Below, in pieces: positions 33,767-46,300 of a DNA stretch of 64,000 bases. The stretch lies in assembly GCA_002221725.1 (NCBI GenBank), contig NJFT01000168.1, positions 26,740 to 90,739 on the forward strand, given 5' to 3'. The DNA is from Scedosporium boydii (taxonomy: Eukaryota; Ascomycota; Sordariomycetes; Microascales; Microascaceae). The stretch's first letter is position 1. Each line of letters starts with the position of its first letter. The translations under genes and the position numbers were made by a program. Below the pieces are notes generated by a model. The model did not search any database. It was not told where the DNA came from and was given only the letters and a program-made list of their open reading frames with translations.

Positions 33767-35355
33767 ATGGTCGATTGTAGTAAATGGGTATGTAATCTAG
33801 TCATTAGCGTAGGACTTCAGCGCTGATCCCCGCAGGATAGGCTAGAGCTCAGTGACGACTCCGATATCGATGTCCATCCTAATGTCGATAAGCGGTCATT
33901 TATAAGGGCAAAACAGAATTAAATCCACGTAGAGCGGCTCTAGTGAAAACGCCAAATCGAGGCGCTCAGATATGAGTAGGTCATCAACGATGAACTCGCG
34001 CGGCGTATATCTGACTTGCTCTCGGCACTGGAGTCGCACGCTGAGGAGGCCCGCACCCATGATCCGACTGCTGCGGCCTTCCAGGCTCTCATGAAATCCG
34101 CGCCACGCAATCGTGAAGACGATAACCCTCCTTCACGGCCAGAAGGGGTGTTTGAAGAGGACGAACCGTTGCCTACTTACTCCAAAATGGTGGCCAGAAT
34201 CTTAGATGAGGTGAAGAAGACACTGGATCAAAGGGGAGCCGAGACGCAAGGCCGCTATGATTCTATGACCCGAGAGATCAAGGTTCATCTCCAAAAGATC
34301 AGGGAATTGCAGAGTGAATTAGTGAAGAAGCTGGACAAGTTGGAGGCGGGGGAGACTGAGAAAATCACAAGCGAAGATTACCATGCCGGGTTCGATAGCT
34401 CACATGTCAGCAAAGCAAAGCCTGGAGAGACAAAGGAGAGTACGAAACTGGAGCTCTTGAATCCCAATTACGATCTTCGCGCTATTAGCTCCGATGCCAC
34501 CGCTCCACTGGCAACAGGCACGGCAGAAAACAGTGACGAAGAGATTGTTAAGAAGGCATCCGCGGCAGCGAAGAGGCTTGCACAGATAACGGCGTCCGAC
34601 TACCAGGCCAGCCACGCGTTTCTCCTAACCCATCCCGAGATACTCCAGGAGTCGGAAGTTGATGGCCTATTAATCGAGGTATTCGACGCAGCATTCGAGC
34701 ACGAAGACCTTCCCCGATCCCGGCGGTATGTGCATCAGGCAACACTGCTAGACTACTGTCGGAGACTAGGACGCGATGGAATGACCATCTTTTTCAAACA
34801 TGTCGCCACCCCTGGTCACACGGCGCGTGAAATGCTAGAGAAAGATACCAGCGAAAAATTTCAAAGGATTTTGGAGCTAGCAAGAGATACTGCTAAGCAA
34901 CGTGCTTCTAGGGCCGGAGGAGAGGGCGTAGAGTAGATCTAGATCCATCCGGTAGAGCCAGGTGCCTCCATCCAAATTCGGATTCCTCAGGAGGGCAGCG
35001 AAATTGAGGAGGTCAAGAGGGCCAGATCCATCTTTGACAGCCTCGCACCAGAGATGCGGGCTGCTCTGGAAAGCGCATCGTTGGAGGAGGTAAACAAGGT
35101 GTTGGGGGCGATGGCGGTTCCCGAGGCCGAGCTCGTACTCGGTCTCCTAGGAGAAGTGTGTTTGCCCTACCGAGGCGTAGCGATTCTAAATGGATGCCAC
35201 TTTTTCTTTCTTTCTTTTCTTCTTTCTTTCATGGTGTTACTAACTAACTGCTCCAGGCTGGCTGTCTCAGCATTGAGCAAGACATCATCGACACGAAGAC
35301 GGACGAGGGAAAGAAACAACTACGAAAACTCGAGCATAGGATAGAGTCAGATTAA
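33767..35355 (+). pseudogene. CDC37 (Hsp90 co-chaperone) pseudogene with six in-frame stops
   Basis: The N-terminal exon MVDCSKW (33767-33787) and its intron (33788-33835) match the usual fungal CDC37 start. DRLELSDDSDIDVHPNVDK and SFIRAKQN follow. The frame then meets TAA at 33920, TAG at 33941, TGA at 33944 and TAG at 33977. After these, about 318 codons are open through the Hsp90-binding middle domain (SAPRNREDDNPPSRPEGVF, SEVDGLLIEVFDAAFEHED). Two more TAG stops lie at 34934 and 34940, where the sequence continues as IHPVEPGASIQIRIPQEGSE. The C-terminal part, split by an intron near 35156-35256, ends at TAA 35353. Most stops are explained by C-to-T change of CAA, CAG or CGA, as left by RIP. 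CDC37 chaperones protein kinases and is normally essential, so an intact copy should exist elsewhere. Confidence 0.88.
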
Positions 35356-36113
35356 GTATGACAGTGTGGTACACTCGGCCGTGGCGGGGTCCAATACTCC
35401 GGGGTATCGAACTGCGTTGAATGACCTTCTGTCCTTCGAACACATCAAAGAGTTTCACACGCGCAGAAGGACGGAAATTGTCATATGGGCTCTGTTGAGT
35501 TCTTCGCTTGTAATATCTAGCCATTCCTCGGACGAGCCGTTATTTTAGTCCCATAAAGAGAGTCAATATCGCCTTCCAAGTTATTCAGTGAGTGAGGGAA
35601 GGGACTCTGAAGTATTGTCAACTCAAACCACTTTCACACCTTGTTACGTCAAGACGGCCCTCTGACCACTCTCGGTTTCTTAGACTATTAACGGAGCTAG
35701 TTTGGTTCCAAAGAAGGGAATGCGAATTCTTAGTGACTGCTTCGTACACTGGTACCAGACGAATTGAGTCGTCCGGGCAGGCCTGGCAGCATCAAAGCAT
35801 GACTATTGGCTGATATTGCCTGCTGCCACCTGCTATTCCGCCTCACTTTGGGCGTTTTCCTCTACTTCCCTCGTGCGCACCGTCTGACCTGGCCTCCGCG
35901 ACGCCCAATCAAAATCCTCTTTGAATGGTGGCATGGAATGAATGGCAGCGGGATGGCGTGGCGCAGCCCTCCTCGCATTTGAAGAAATAAAAGCGTCACC
36001 GTCCCCTGGCATTCCGGTCAATCCCCGCTCTCGTGCTCCGACACATCCAAGCCAGAATCTCTGTATGGTACCACCTAATTATTTGTCGCTCAGTGGGATC
36101 TGGCGCCTTCAAA
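35356..36113. other. Intergenic, no gene seen
   Basis: Nothing supportable apart from the presumed promoter of the ankyrin gene. Confidence 0.5.
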
Positions 36114-38506
36114 ATGGAGGCTGCGGCAGCGTTTGGCCTGGCGGCTAATGCTATGCAAATGCTCGAGTACGCCGCCAAATTGATCAAGACAGCCAACAAA
36201 CTGAGGAGCCACGCGGACAGCCTGCCCGTGGAAATGCACGAAATCGAAGCCACGGCGACGAGTCTGGTACAGTCGGTCGATATCGTCGCGCAAAAGTCGA
36301 AAGAGGAACAGGATCAAGGCCTCGCTACCATCTGCGATTCCAGCCTTTCGCTGGCTCGGGAGCTGCTGAATTTGATGGGAGCGGCGAAGGGGATCACGAG
36401 TACGAGCGGCGGAAATAGGAATATCATTCACGGAACGTTCAGGGCCATTCGGATTGAAAAGGAGGCCAGTCGGATCCAGTCGCGGCTGTTGTCTTTACAG
36501 CAGCAGCTCAGTCTCCATCTTACGATCGAGAACAGGTAGAGTAGACACCGCCCCGGGGTTCCCACTGTTCCTTCTTATAATAAATAAATTGGCTAATTTT
36601 AATCACGCAGGCGCGATCAAGGCGAAGTGAAATCGAGTTTGGACATAATCACGGGAAGGGTAATCAGTATCGAGGAAAAGATTAACTCTTTGATATTAGT
36701 GCGGGACGGAGAAATATCCGTTACGGAGCAGCCACGCGTCGAGAGCCAGGAGGCCGAAGTCGAGGCCGAAGTTGAAGTCAGCTCCGAAATTGAAGCTGAT
36801 ACTGAAGCTAACGAGGAAGTTGAGGCAGTAGAGTCTGTCCTCCTATCGCCTGCCGAAGCAAGAACGTCGAATCCATCGCACATCTCCATTCGCTCGCCGC
36901 CACGATTCCGATGCCAGGACGCCAGCTGCGCCTACTCATGTCACCTAAACCGTAATTACAAGACGCCTCGCTTCCTCAGGGACTTTATTGGCGCGTTGAA
37001 ATTCCGCGGTACCTGCCGGAATCATCCGACAAACTTGTGGGAAGTCAAGTACTGGATGCCTTGGTGGATGGCGAACTACAACGTGTACCTCCTGTTTGAG
37101 AGAACAGCTTCGGGGAGCCCGTCCCTGGGATTAAGATTCCGGAGAAGAGTAGCTATCACGGAGCCTCTGTTGTATTGCTCATTTACGCCCAATATCCAAG
37201 GGCTGAAAATGGTACTCCAAAATCCCGTCGTGTCCCTCGACGATATTCACTTCAACGACGGTTATACTGCTTTGCATGTTAGTAAAACCCTGCCACTCCA
37301 AATCCGTAAGTGTTTAGTGAAATGCGTTGCAAAGCCGTCTCAACGGTTGTTATTAACACACGATGGCATCAGCTGGCCGTATCGGCAGGCCACCTAGAAA
37401 CTTGCGAGTTGCTGATACATAGAGGCGCGGATAAGTTCATCGAGGACGATCATTCTATGTAGGGCACTTGTCCATTTTTGAATGCCCCTATCTGTCAACC
37501 CGAAAGTGGTCAGTTCACTTATTATGGCAGGTCGCCGACGCATCTAGCGTGGGAACAGATATTTACCAGCGGGGGCCAGCCCCAAATGTTGGACCGTCTC
37601 CGTCGGCTCTTCCCGGAAGAGGACTTCGACGATTGGGGGTTTTCGCCACTACACGAGATGATTCTGGGCCTTTCCCGTCTCCCGCCATGCGGCCTGTCCC
37701 ATCTTGGTAGGAACCTCGATGTAAATTGCCGTGATGCCTTTGGCATGACCCCCCTCTGCTGGGCGAGCTCTCGAGGCGACGTGGAATCCATGGAACTTCT
37801 TCTAGATGCCGGCGCAGATGTCGAAGCAGCTGACTCGAGGGGAAGGACGCCTTTGTTTTTCGCCGCTGACGCATACACGCCCCAGCTTCGCCCCCTCGAG
37901 CTATTGCTTCTTAGAGGGGCCAGCCTGAATCATGGCGACCAGAACGGTAACACTGCGCTGCATTTTGCGGCCGTTCACGGTGACACCCTGAAACTTGTCA
38001 AGGCTCTAGTTAATGCGGGAGCCGATATCGACCGGATAGGCAATTTCAATGAAACGCCACTTCTTGTCGCGGCTGGCTCGAACAGTGTCGAGATTGGAGA
38101 GTTTTTGCTCCAACGTGGTGCCGACAGATACCGCGGAAACAAGTGGGGAGTAACGCCCCTTTTTCTCGCTGCCTATGAAAACAGTGCCGAGTTCGTAGAC
38201 ATGCTTCTCGAACATGGAACTGCATATGACTTTGTCGATAAGGATGGTGACTCGATCCTACACCTTCTTGCAATTGTGCAGCATATAAAAGTTGCACGAG
38301 TTTTGATTGCTCACGGCATCACTGGGCTCGATCCTGAGCTGGAGAACCGTCGGGGCTTCACAGCAATGGATTTGTTTTGGATGCATAGCACTGATACTCG
38401 TGAAGACTTCAAGGAGGCCTTCTTTCAGCTTATGTCCATGCTCGACCCAAATTGGAGCACCCCGGAAGGAAGCGTCGCCGAGGAGGATGACTCTGAGACG
38501 GATTAA
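36114..38506 (+). CDS. Ankyrin-repeat protein with STAND-type N-terminal domain
   Basis: Four exons, 36114-36535, 36611-37277, 37373-37458 and 37531-38506, all phases closing, give 716 residues. The N-terminus (MEAAAAFGLAANAMQMLEYA, then helices to about residue 140) matches the fungal helical domain found at the start of STAND/NLR proteins. An acidic Glu-rich linker follows. Next comes a cysteine block (CQDASCAYSCHLNRNYKTP) typical of a widespread fungal ankyrin family. The C-terminal half has about seven ankyrin repeats, for example DAFGMTPLCWASSRGDVESM and DQNGNTALHFAAVHGDTLKL. There is no NTPase domain. Related proteins are linked to self/non-self recognition, but the role here is inferred. 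The third intron (37459-37530) removes an in-frame TAG. Confidence 0.85.
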
Positions 38507-39431
38507 GAATGATATGCGGCCTCTCAAGGACATGATGCTGGTTAAGATGGTGGACTACAGCACTCAGTTGACTTGGATTCCGAGTAATGTATAAGTTGTC
38601 CTCAAATCAAACAAAGAGCCGCCTTGTCTTTGCTGGATGACTCCATCACCACAACGGGAATCAGCTGCGATTTTCCTGAGGCTAGCTAGCTGCCACTGGT
38701 CATGGAACGTCGCGGGATTTCGGCTCCCTGTTATTTATACGCCGTGTCGCATCTGTCGGTATCTCAAGGGCTTGTTGGAGTTTGCGTCCGACACGAAAGG
38801 CCCCGGTGCATAACGAAGCCTCGAGTATACTCTTGGAAATGCCAAATTCCCAACTTACTTCCGGCGTCAATGCGAGGGTAGATAGGGGAAGGATAACTTG
38901 AGCAGATGAGCTGATCATGGCGGAGGTGCACGAGAAATGCTGGGCGAAGACTGTATATAATATATTAAGAAATTATCATGATCGCTGTGACGTCTCCTCA
39001 GAGAGCCGCGAGATAGCACCAACTCACAATACAGCCGAGGGGTGGAAATAAAAGAAATTCGAAGAGGACGGGTGGCTGTAGAATTTCAAGGTTAGACACG
39101 AAGGATGGAGTAGGTTGGGCCTGGTTGTGTTGGCCCATACTTTATACACTTCATGCACTTCGGCATCGCCACAGCGGTGTTTATGCTCTCTGATTCCAGT
39201 TTCCGATCCCCCACCGCCCCTCGATCCGTAGAAATATGGATTTGGTTGGAATTAAATCTTTGCGTAATAGAAGACCTGCTCTGAAGCTGGCCGTCATAGC
39301 GACCTTGAGGGCGGGTGAGGGATGAAAGACATCGGACAATTTAATATCCTGTAGCCAGTTTCATTAGAACCTGCAGCGTATCAATTGATACTAAGGACTT
39401 CTTTATCACCAATGCCTCTTTCAAGCCATTT

Positions 39432-39470
39432 TCTCTCTCTCTCTCTTTTTTTTATTTTATATATATATAT
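39432..39470. repeat. CT then TA microsatellite
   Basis: About seven TC units (39432-39446), a T-rich spacer and about six AT units (39459-39470). Confidence 0.8.
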
Positions 39471-40047
39471 TTTAACTCTTTAGCTTGACTGTCTTTTGTA
39501 TTGTTAGAATGTTCAACTTCTGAGCTCCTCTTAAAAGATCTCTAGTCCTAGATATTTCACAAGCCCAGCGTAGCCTGTGAAGCATATCGTCTTTCTCTCC
39601 CACACTATCACATTCACACATTCACCAGAGTTAGTCAAGTTTTTTAGGCTCCCTAGTGGTCCTTGGATATCACATCTAGTCCTGCCCAGTAGAAGCAATG
39701 TGCTTTTTCCAGACTTCCAACATAAAAGATGATCTAGAGAGATGCCTACTCTGTAATGCCGCAGGCCAACCTCATGGTGGGCGGCCTAACTTCTGGGCCA
39801 CCCAAGCACTGCCTAGACAAGGCCATCTTGTTGGGTCGAGATCTGGGAAAGAAACATCTCTGTCTTGGTGACTCTTTCCAATTACTTTTTCTACTTGGAA
39901 ATTTTTCAATCCTGAGGAGACAATGAGGCAATGTGGGAAGGAGCCATCCAGAGCACAAAATCACTCGAAGAACCAACCTACAATTTCTATCCACCCTCTC
40001 CCTCTCTGTTCATCTCGTCTCCATTTCCCCTTCATCTCCTCCATTCC

Positions 40048-40077
40048 GTTTGCTTCTGTTTGCTTCTGTTTGCTTCT
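40048..40077. repeat. Three tandem copies of GTTTGCTTCT
   Basis: Exact 10-bp repeat, three copies, in the pyrimidine-rich leader about 230 bp upstream of the start codon of the giant DUF3638 gene. Confidence 0.85.
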
Positions 40078-40302
40078 CCCCAAACTCGTGTAGGTCCTTG
40101 CATCGACTTTCCTTGCATCTCTTCCTCCTTCTCTACCTCCTTCCTTCACTTCTCCCGCCTGTGTTTTTCCCAGTCGAATCCCCAAACACCATAAACACTA
40201 CAGCCCCAGAATTTCCCTCCCTCTGAATCTACCCATCTCTGATTTCTCCTCTACACCTGTCCGCTGAAATCATCTCGGGGCATAGAGCCCACATCGACGG
40301 AC

Positions 40303-43300
40303 ATGGCCTCCTGCTCCGAGTCATCCCGCAAGTGGATGTACTTGATCAACCACGTCTTTCTACCTCCAAAACTGCCCCAGCAAAATGACACGAGCGGACC
40401 TTACGAAGAAAACCTCATCGGCGAAGTGCTCGCGGCCTTGAATGACTTCAGAGGTACCCTCACCGACGCTCCGGCCGACCACGTCGCCGCCCTCAACGCC
40501 GTCGCAGGTGCCATTACGAATCTCCGAGGCGTACACAACTTTCCCATCCTGGGAGAGGACATCACCGTCAATGGCGAAGCGCTGCAGAAAGCTCTCAGTC
40601 TCCTCTGCAAAACAGGTAAGCGCAGACACGTTCAGAAGAATGCTCTAGAAAAATTCATATCCGACTGCATTGCAAGATGTGGGCAAACGAAAGGCCGGCT
40701 ACTAACGTTGATCCAATACAGATGCCACGCACACGATTCCTCTCAAGGTCGCTGTCCAAAATGCAGGTATCCTCGTCTACCGTCGCGCCGAGACCGCCTA
40801 CTTCGAATCCTTCGAACTCTCCGCCCAAGCCCACTCAGTGACGGGCACTCTGGGCCGTCTTGTCTGCGCCTTCCCCGGAGTAGCTATTGCCATCCCTGTC
40901 GATAAACTCCAGCCGAGCTTCATCACCACTTTGTCGCAGACCATCGATCGAATGAGCGGCCAGGTAGCTCCCGGCACACAACCGACTAGCCACAAGGGAG
41001 GACGATCCCACGACGAATTCCGCGATACGGCCCACCCGAAAATGGTCACCGAGCTCTTGACTGCCTTTGCGCTCCCACTTGGCCAGCCCGCCAAGGTGAC
41101 CAGCATCACGAAACATGTCCGCGACGAAGTGCTCTGGGATAGCTGCCAGTGGCCCTGGCGCCGATCTCCCATGTGGATGCTTATCCGCGTGTCCATCCAC
41201 CTCGTCCTCCTGCGCTCTGGGTTGGACGCCTTGGAAGCCTCCATCATTTACAAGCATTTCATGGTTTACTTCATGGCTCACGTCCTTAGAAAGACCGCCC
41301 TACTCCTGAAGAATGACCCCAGCTGCCTCGAATGGTGCGACCTCGTCTACGTCATGAAAGCCAAAATCTCCCGTCGCCTACTGAAGATCGAGAAAATCCG
41401 CTATCGCTCGACCGAACAAAAAGCACAGAAGGAAATGATCTTCGCCGACAAGCTGCTCCGAGGCACCTGGAATGCTGTCCAAAAGTCCAGGGCCGACAAG
41501 TCCCGAGTCGACCTCGCGTCCCTCCGACACCTCGACTTCAAGAAGGACACCTTCGCGAGCCTCCCGCAGCTGGACGACTTTATCGATAGCATCTCGAACC
41601 GAGAGTCGCAGACGATGAGCGCCGCCTTTAACCCAGTCTGCCCTCTCCCGGAGATAAGCCAATTTATCCATTGGCACGAGCCCGTGTCTGATGGTGCCAC
41701 CTTTCAGGCTGCCTGGCTGGACAATTTGCTCGGGTCGCATCTTTCCGAATGGCTTGAGCCGCAGCTGAGAGGCGAGGTGCTGGGTTACACTGAGACCTTC
41801 AAGGCCCTCTGGCGCGTCATGAGCTCGTACAAAACCATGGTTTCCTCCAGGGCCTCGCACAATCCCGAGGCAATGTCCATGATGATCCTGGGCGTCCTCG
41901 AGCTCTGGATAGCCTGCGATAAACTTGCATGTCACACATGCCCGCTCTTGTTAGAATACGATCCAGTCATTGACACCGAATATCCCCAAGGCTTACTGCT
42001 CCCAACCAAGCAGCAAATGGAAAGACTCGCGGCTGTCGAGAGGTACATCACCTCCCGCAAGGAGAGAGGAAAACTGAGCGGCATCCTGACGTCGTTTGGC
42101 AACTCGCAGACGTTTGCCGTGAGGTATTTCAAGAAATCCCCGACCCACAAGAGCTTGTGTGAGCGCATTGAAGCCGCGGCCCGAACAGAGAGAGAGAAAA
42201 GGGCCCGGGAGTTCGAGCGCACAAAGCAACAGTACACGACCCTCATGAACCAGTACAATTCAACACATTGCGATGTGGAATATGACGAGGACGGTAATCG
42301 AGAGCATCCCCGCAACTGCAAGAGATGCAAGACAAGGAACAAAGCGAAAGGCCTGTCAATCTTGATCCACGAGTGGCCGCTGCCCACGGTCGAGGTGGAG
42401 AAGAGGAATGTCATCTTCGAGTTGGATGTCCCGGCCTGGTTCTCCGTCTGGCGCCAGGCTACCACCTTTGTCCTCTTCGATGTATTTAAGAAGGCGTACG
42501 AGCATGAAGGACGCCCCGACGCGAATGCGAAATTTGCCCTCGGGAAAGACGTCCATTTGAGTTCTTACTATCGTGACATCGGGAGCGCCTTCACCCCACG
42601 CATTGGTCTGTTGTCTGGGATCAAGGCTCATTCAAAGTCGCACTATAAACCGAAGCTCATCTCCATAGTCAGCAGAGCGGACGAGCTCTTCTATACCAAC
42701 GGTTTGCGCTACCAGTATTACGACGGGTCCAGAGAATGTTTCGTTGGCACGTTGTCGCGAACAAGGGGAATAGATGTGTTTACCAAGACCATCACCTATG
42801 CTCTTCCTAGGGAGCTAGCCTCGATGCAACAGTTTCTTTACCGACCCTGTACTTCCCCTGACGGCCCTTCACCCAACTTGGTCATTGCCACGCAATCCGA
42901 TTGCCCCGATCATCTGTCTCTCACAGAATACAAGGCCCTGTGCACCATCCCTCTCGGTCATAGGATCCAGTGGCAAAACATCCTACTGCAAGTCACGGCT
43001 CCCAACGTCGACTTTAAGCGAGTCGAGACGACCTTGACCGTACTTCAGTGCATTTACCAGGCCGGGCCGCGTCAGGATAGCTCGTGGCACCGTGCAGCGC
43101 ACGAGATCCCGGCGATGGCGGAGTTGTTCGGCGAGCGGATGATGGAGAGTCTGCGGGCTGCGACGAACAGGATCCGCGACAATTGGCAGTGCGTCAACGC
43201 GCTGACTACGTACGTTGCCGTGGCTCGGCGGATTCTGTCGTTAACGGGCTCCGGCCTCCTCAGGAGGGACGTGCTCAGATATCTTTCAGAAGCCAGGAGT

Positions 43301-46300
43301 GTTGGGCTCGGCTGGATCAAGTCGCTCAAAACTCGTGCCGATGACACCACGGACGATGGCGAGAAGACACAACTCCGAGGGAGGATCGCGTACGCAGCAT
43401 TGGTGTGCGTTGACACGTGCAATGTCGAAGGTGATGTTCTTCGCGTCATCCTAGAATCCAACGCCGATACTGCTGCCGTCGACTTCATCGAATGTTGCAT
43501 CACAATCAACGAGTGTTATACCCCCGGCTTCTCTTCTGACCAGAGCGGCTTGTCATCGATCCTTTACTGGAGATGGCAGCTTCTTTGCACTCGAGCGTGC
43601 CGAATCCTGGCCAACATCATTGTGGACCATGGCAGCGGCGCCCTGGACATCGCGGTGAAGCGCTCCTGGGTCTCGTACAACCCATCGTCAGGTGGCTGGA
43701 ACAGATGCTCAGTCCCTGGGTGCTCCCACTCCGGTATGTCGTGGCTTACGACGAAGAGCACATCTCCGAGTGGCCGTGGCCGCAAACCTCTCGATGTCCA
43801 CTATTGTCTCGTGACAGGCGAGCTTCGCGTCAACGGTGTTCCACTGAACCGCCTCCCCACAGAGTACGAGAGAAACCCAATGTACAAGAGGTTGTTTGGA
43901 AGTTGCGTGCTGGAGGTGATGCCTGCAGACGTGCCTGGGATGCTCTTCTCAGGCAAGAAACTTTTCGCGGGCCACGAGGTCCATTTCGGTCGTGTAGAAG
44001 GCGCTGTAAAGGGTCAAGAATTGCTCGTAAGAGCCGTACGCGACGGCAAGGACCGGGACCTGGTGCATCCGGAGCTTCTGCAAGGATTACCCGAGGCATT
44101 CACGAGGGACTATGTTCACTGGTACGACGTCGGCTCTAACACCGTCGAGTTCTGCCCTCTGAGCAGTCCGTGGACGTCTTCGGAGAATAACTGGAAGCTC
44201 AGCTACGCGGAGGACGACGTGTGGCAGCTCACTCAGGGAGAAGACAGGATCTTGGTCGCACCGAAGCTTCTCAATCTCGAAAGTCGGACTGCAAGCCGCC
44301 TTGCAGGGGTATTTTCACCCCTTGTTAAGCCGGGCAGACTTCATTTGATTTACCGCCCATCGCTCTCGGTTCTAGATATCGAGATCCCGACTCTGAAACT
44401 GGCATTCCACCTACAGAAGGGCCGGTCGGAGATCACGTCCCACCAGTTCCGCGGAATGACTGTCGATCGCGAGCAGGAAATCGGAACCCTTTTCGGTCTT
44501 GACAACAAGCTCGTCCTGAAAGCAAGTTCGGACGATGCATACCGAAAAGTGATCATCCTCGAAGGGCCAGTGCGTTGCCTCCCCTCGGATCCCCACAGGC
44601 GAGTCCACTTCAACACGGACGATGCTGTCCGAGCCCACGCCTATGACGTCGACACTCGCCTCGGCAGACTCATCGACAACGGAAGTCTCGAGAGTAAGCT
44701 TCTCATTTGTCACCTTCACGCCCTCACGTCATTTTGCCTTCCCGATCCCCTAACGCAACGAACCGGTACGGAGCGGGCCCTCGACATTCTCAATTCCGCG
44801 GCCGTGAAATCGTTCGCCGTCTTGACTCCAGAGAACACTGAAGCCCTTTCCCAAATCGCGAGAATTACGCCATGGAGAACTTATTATCCCAAAGATAAAA
44901 CGGTGATGCAAACCGTGGGGTGGTCATCCAGTCTCGGATTCCTTTCGCAGCACAACTCGTTCCTCGGCGCCGTGACCTCCCTTTTCAACGCGGCGGCGGA
45001 CAGAGCCTTCTTTTACGAAGACCAGTACCAGGAGCCCCCCGAATTCGAGCGGCATAACCGTGATCTCATTCTTCGTGACTCCATCCGAGCCTCTACGTTC
45101 AGAGTTGCCGAATACGGCGCCGAGGCGCATACCACGGAGCATGACCGCGTCTACTTTTCCAGGGATGTAGGCCAGACCTCTGACGAGATCCAACGGGCGT
45201 TTGCCATGGCCGACTACATCTACAACCGTCGAACGGAACTCCCACATGCCCTGCCGCCCGACGTCGTCAGCAGCGTTTGGAACTTTTTGTCGAGAGCGAG
45301 CAAGGTCTACGGTCTCGGATACCGTCTGGACCTTGAGACAGGTGGTGCTAAACCCGAGTATGACGCGAACTGGCTACTGGAGGGCGCGGATCCAAAAATT
45401 GTGGGTGGCAGTTTCATTCTATACCATAAAGCAATCAGCCTAGGCGCGTCGTCCGACATTGACCGGTTCGACCTGATGATGTGGCTCTCGACCATGGCGT
45501 TCTCGCAAATGGCCAACATGACTGTCATCCAAGTCCTGGCCGCAATGGCCAACGTCTCGAAGATGGCCTCCGTGAATCCACCCGGGGTTGATGAATTCCA
45601 TCCGTCGTGCGGAACCAGCTTCCGCCGGGACGCACTCCTGTCAAATCTCCAGGCTGACAAATTTTATCACTACTGGTACGACTGCCCGGAGTACATCCAA
45701 TCAAGAAACTTGTCTTATCACCAGCAAGACGCGGCTCGTGATCGGTATGCGGCCACCCGAAACAGGGCCATGAAGAATCTGGTCGAGCGCGCCGAGGAGC
45801 AATGGCCTTGCAAAGCGCCGGATCTTTCCTTCCACCGCAGCAGCGGGGAGTGGGCGACGTATGTGAAGTCGTCCGTGGCCATTCCGGTCATACAGGAGCA
45901 TACGGAGATTCGATACAACAATATTTTGCTGTGGGATTATCTCGTCGAATTGGTCGATCAGCTACCTTCGGTTTCCCCTCCGAAAGAAAACCCACTGTCG
46001 GACGCCAAGGACTCGGTATTGGCATCGGAGGTTCTCCCCATTCAGGGTAACCGGCAGCGGTATGTCAGTAAGGCTGATGTCTTCCTCTGTCTGCCACCCG
46101 ACCTGGAGAAGCTTGTCACTCCAAAGATTGACCTCGTCTATCCGGCTCCACCTCCCCCGGTCTTGACGCTGTCCTCCAAAGCTGGCCAACAGTCTGAGTT
46201 GCTTCGAGATATGATCGAGAAGCTCAACCTCATGGCCAGCGCCGCTTTCGAGAAGGACTACATCCATAGTCTGCGCCAAAGCGCTGAGTCCCTGGCCTCG

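Larger units (their letters stand above)
38507..40302. other. Intergenic with microsatellites and CT-rich leader
   Basis: No gene is recognised in 1.8 kb. It contains a CT/TA microsatellite near 39432 and a strongly pyrimidine-rich leader (about 39980-40260) before the giant gene. Confidence 0.5.
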
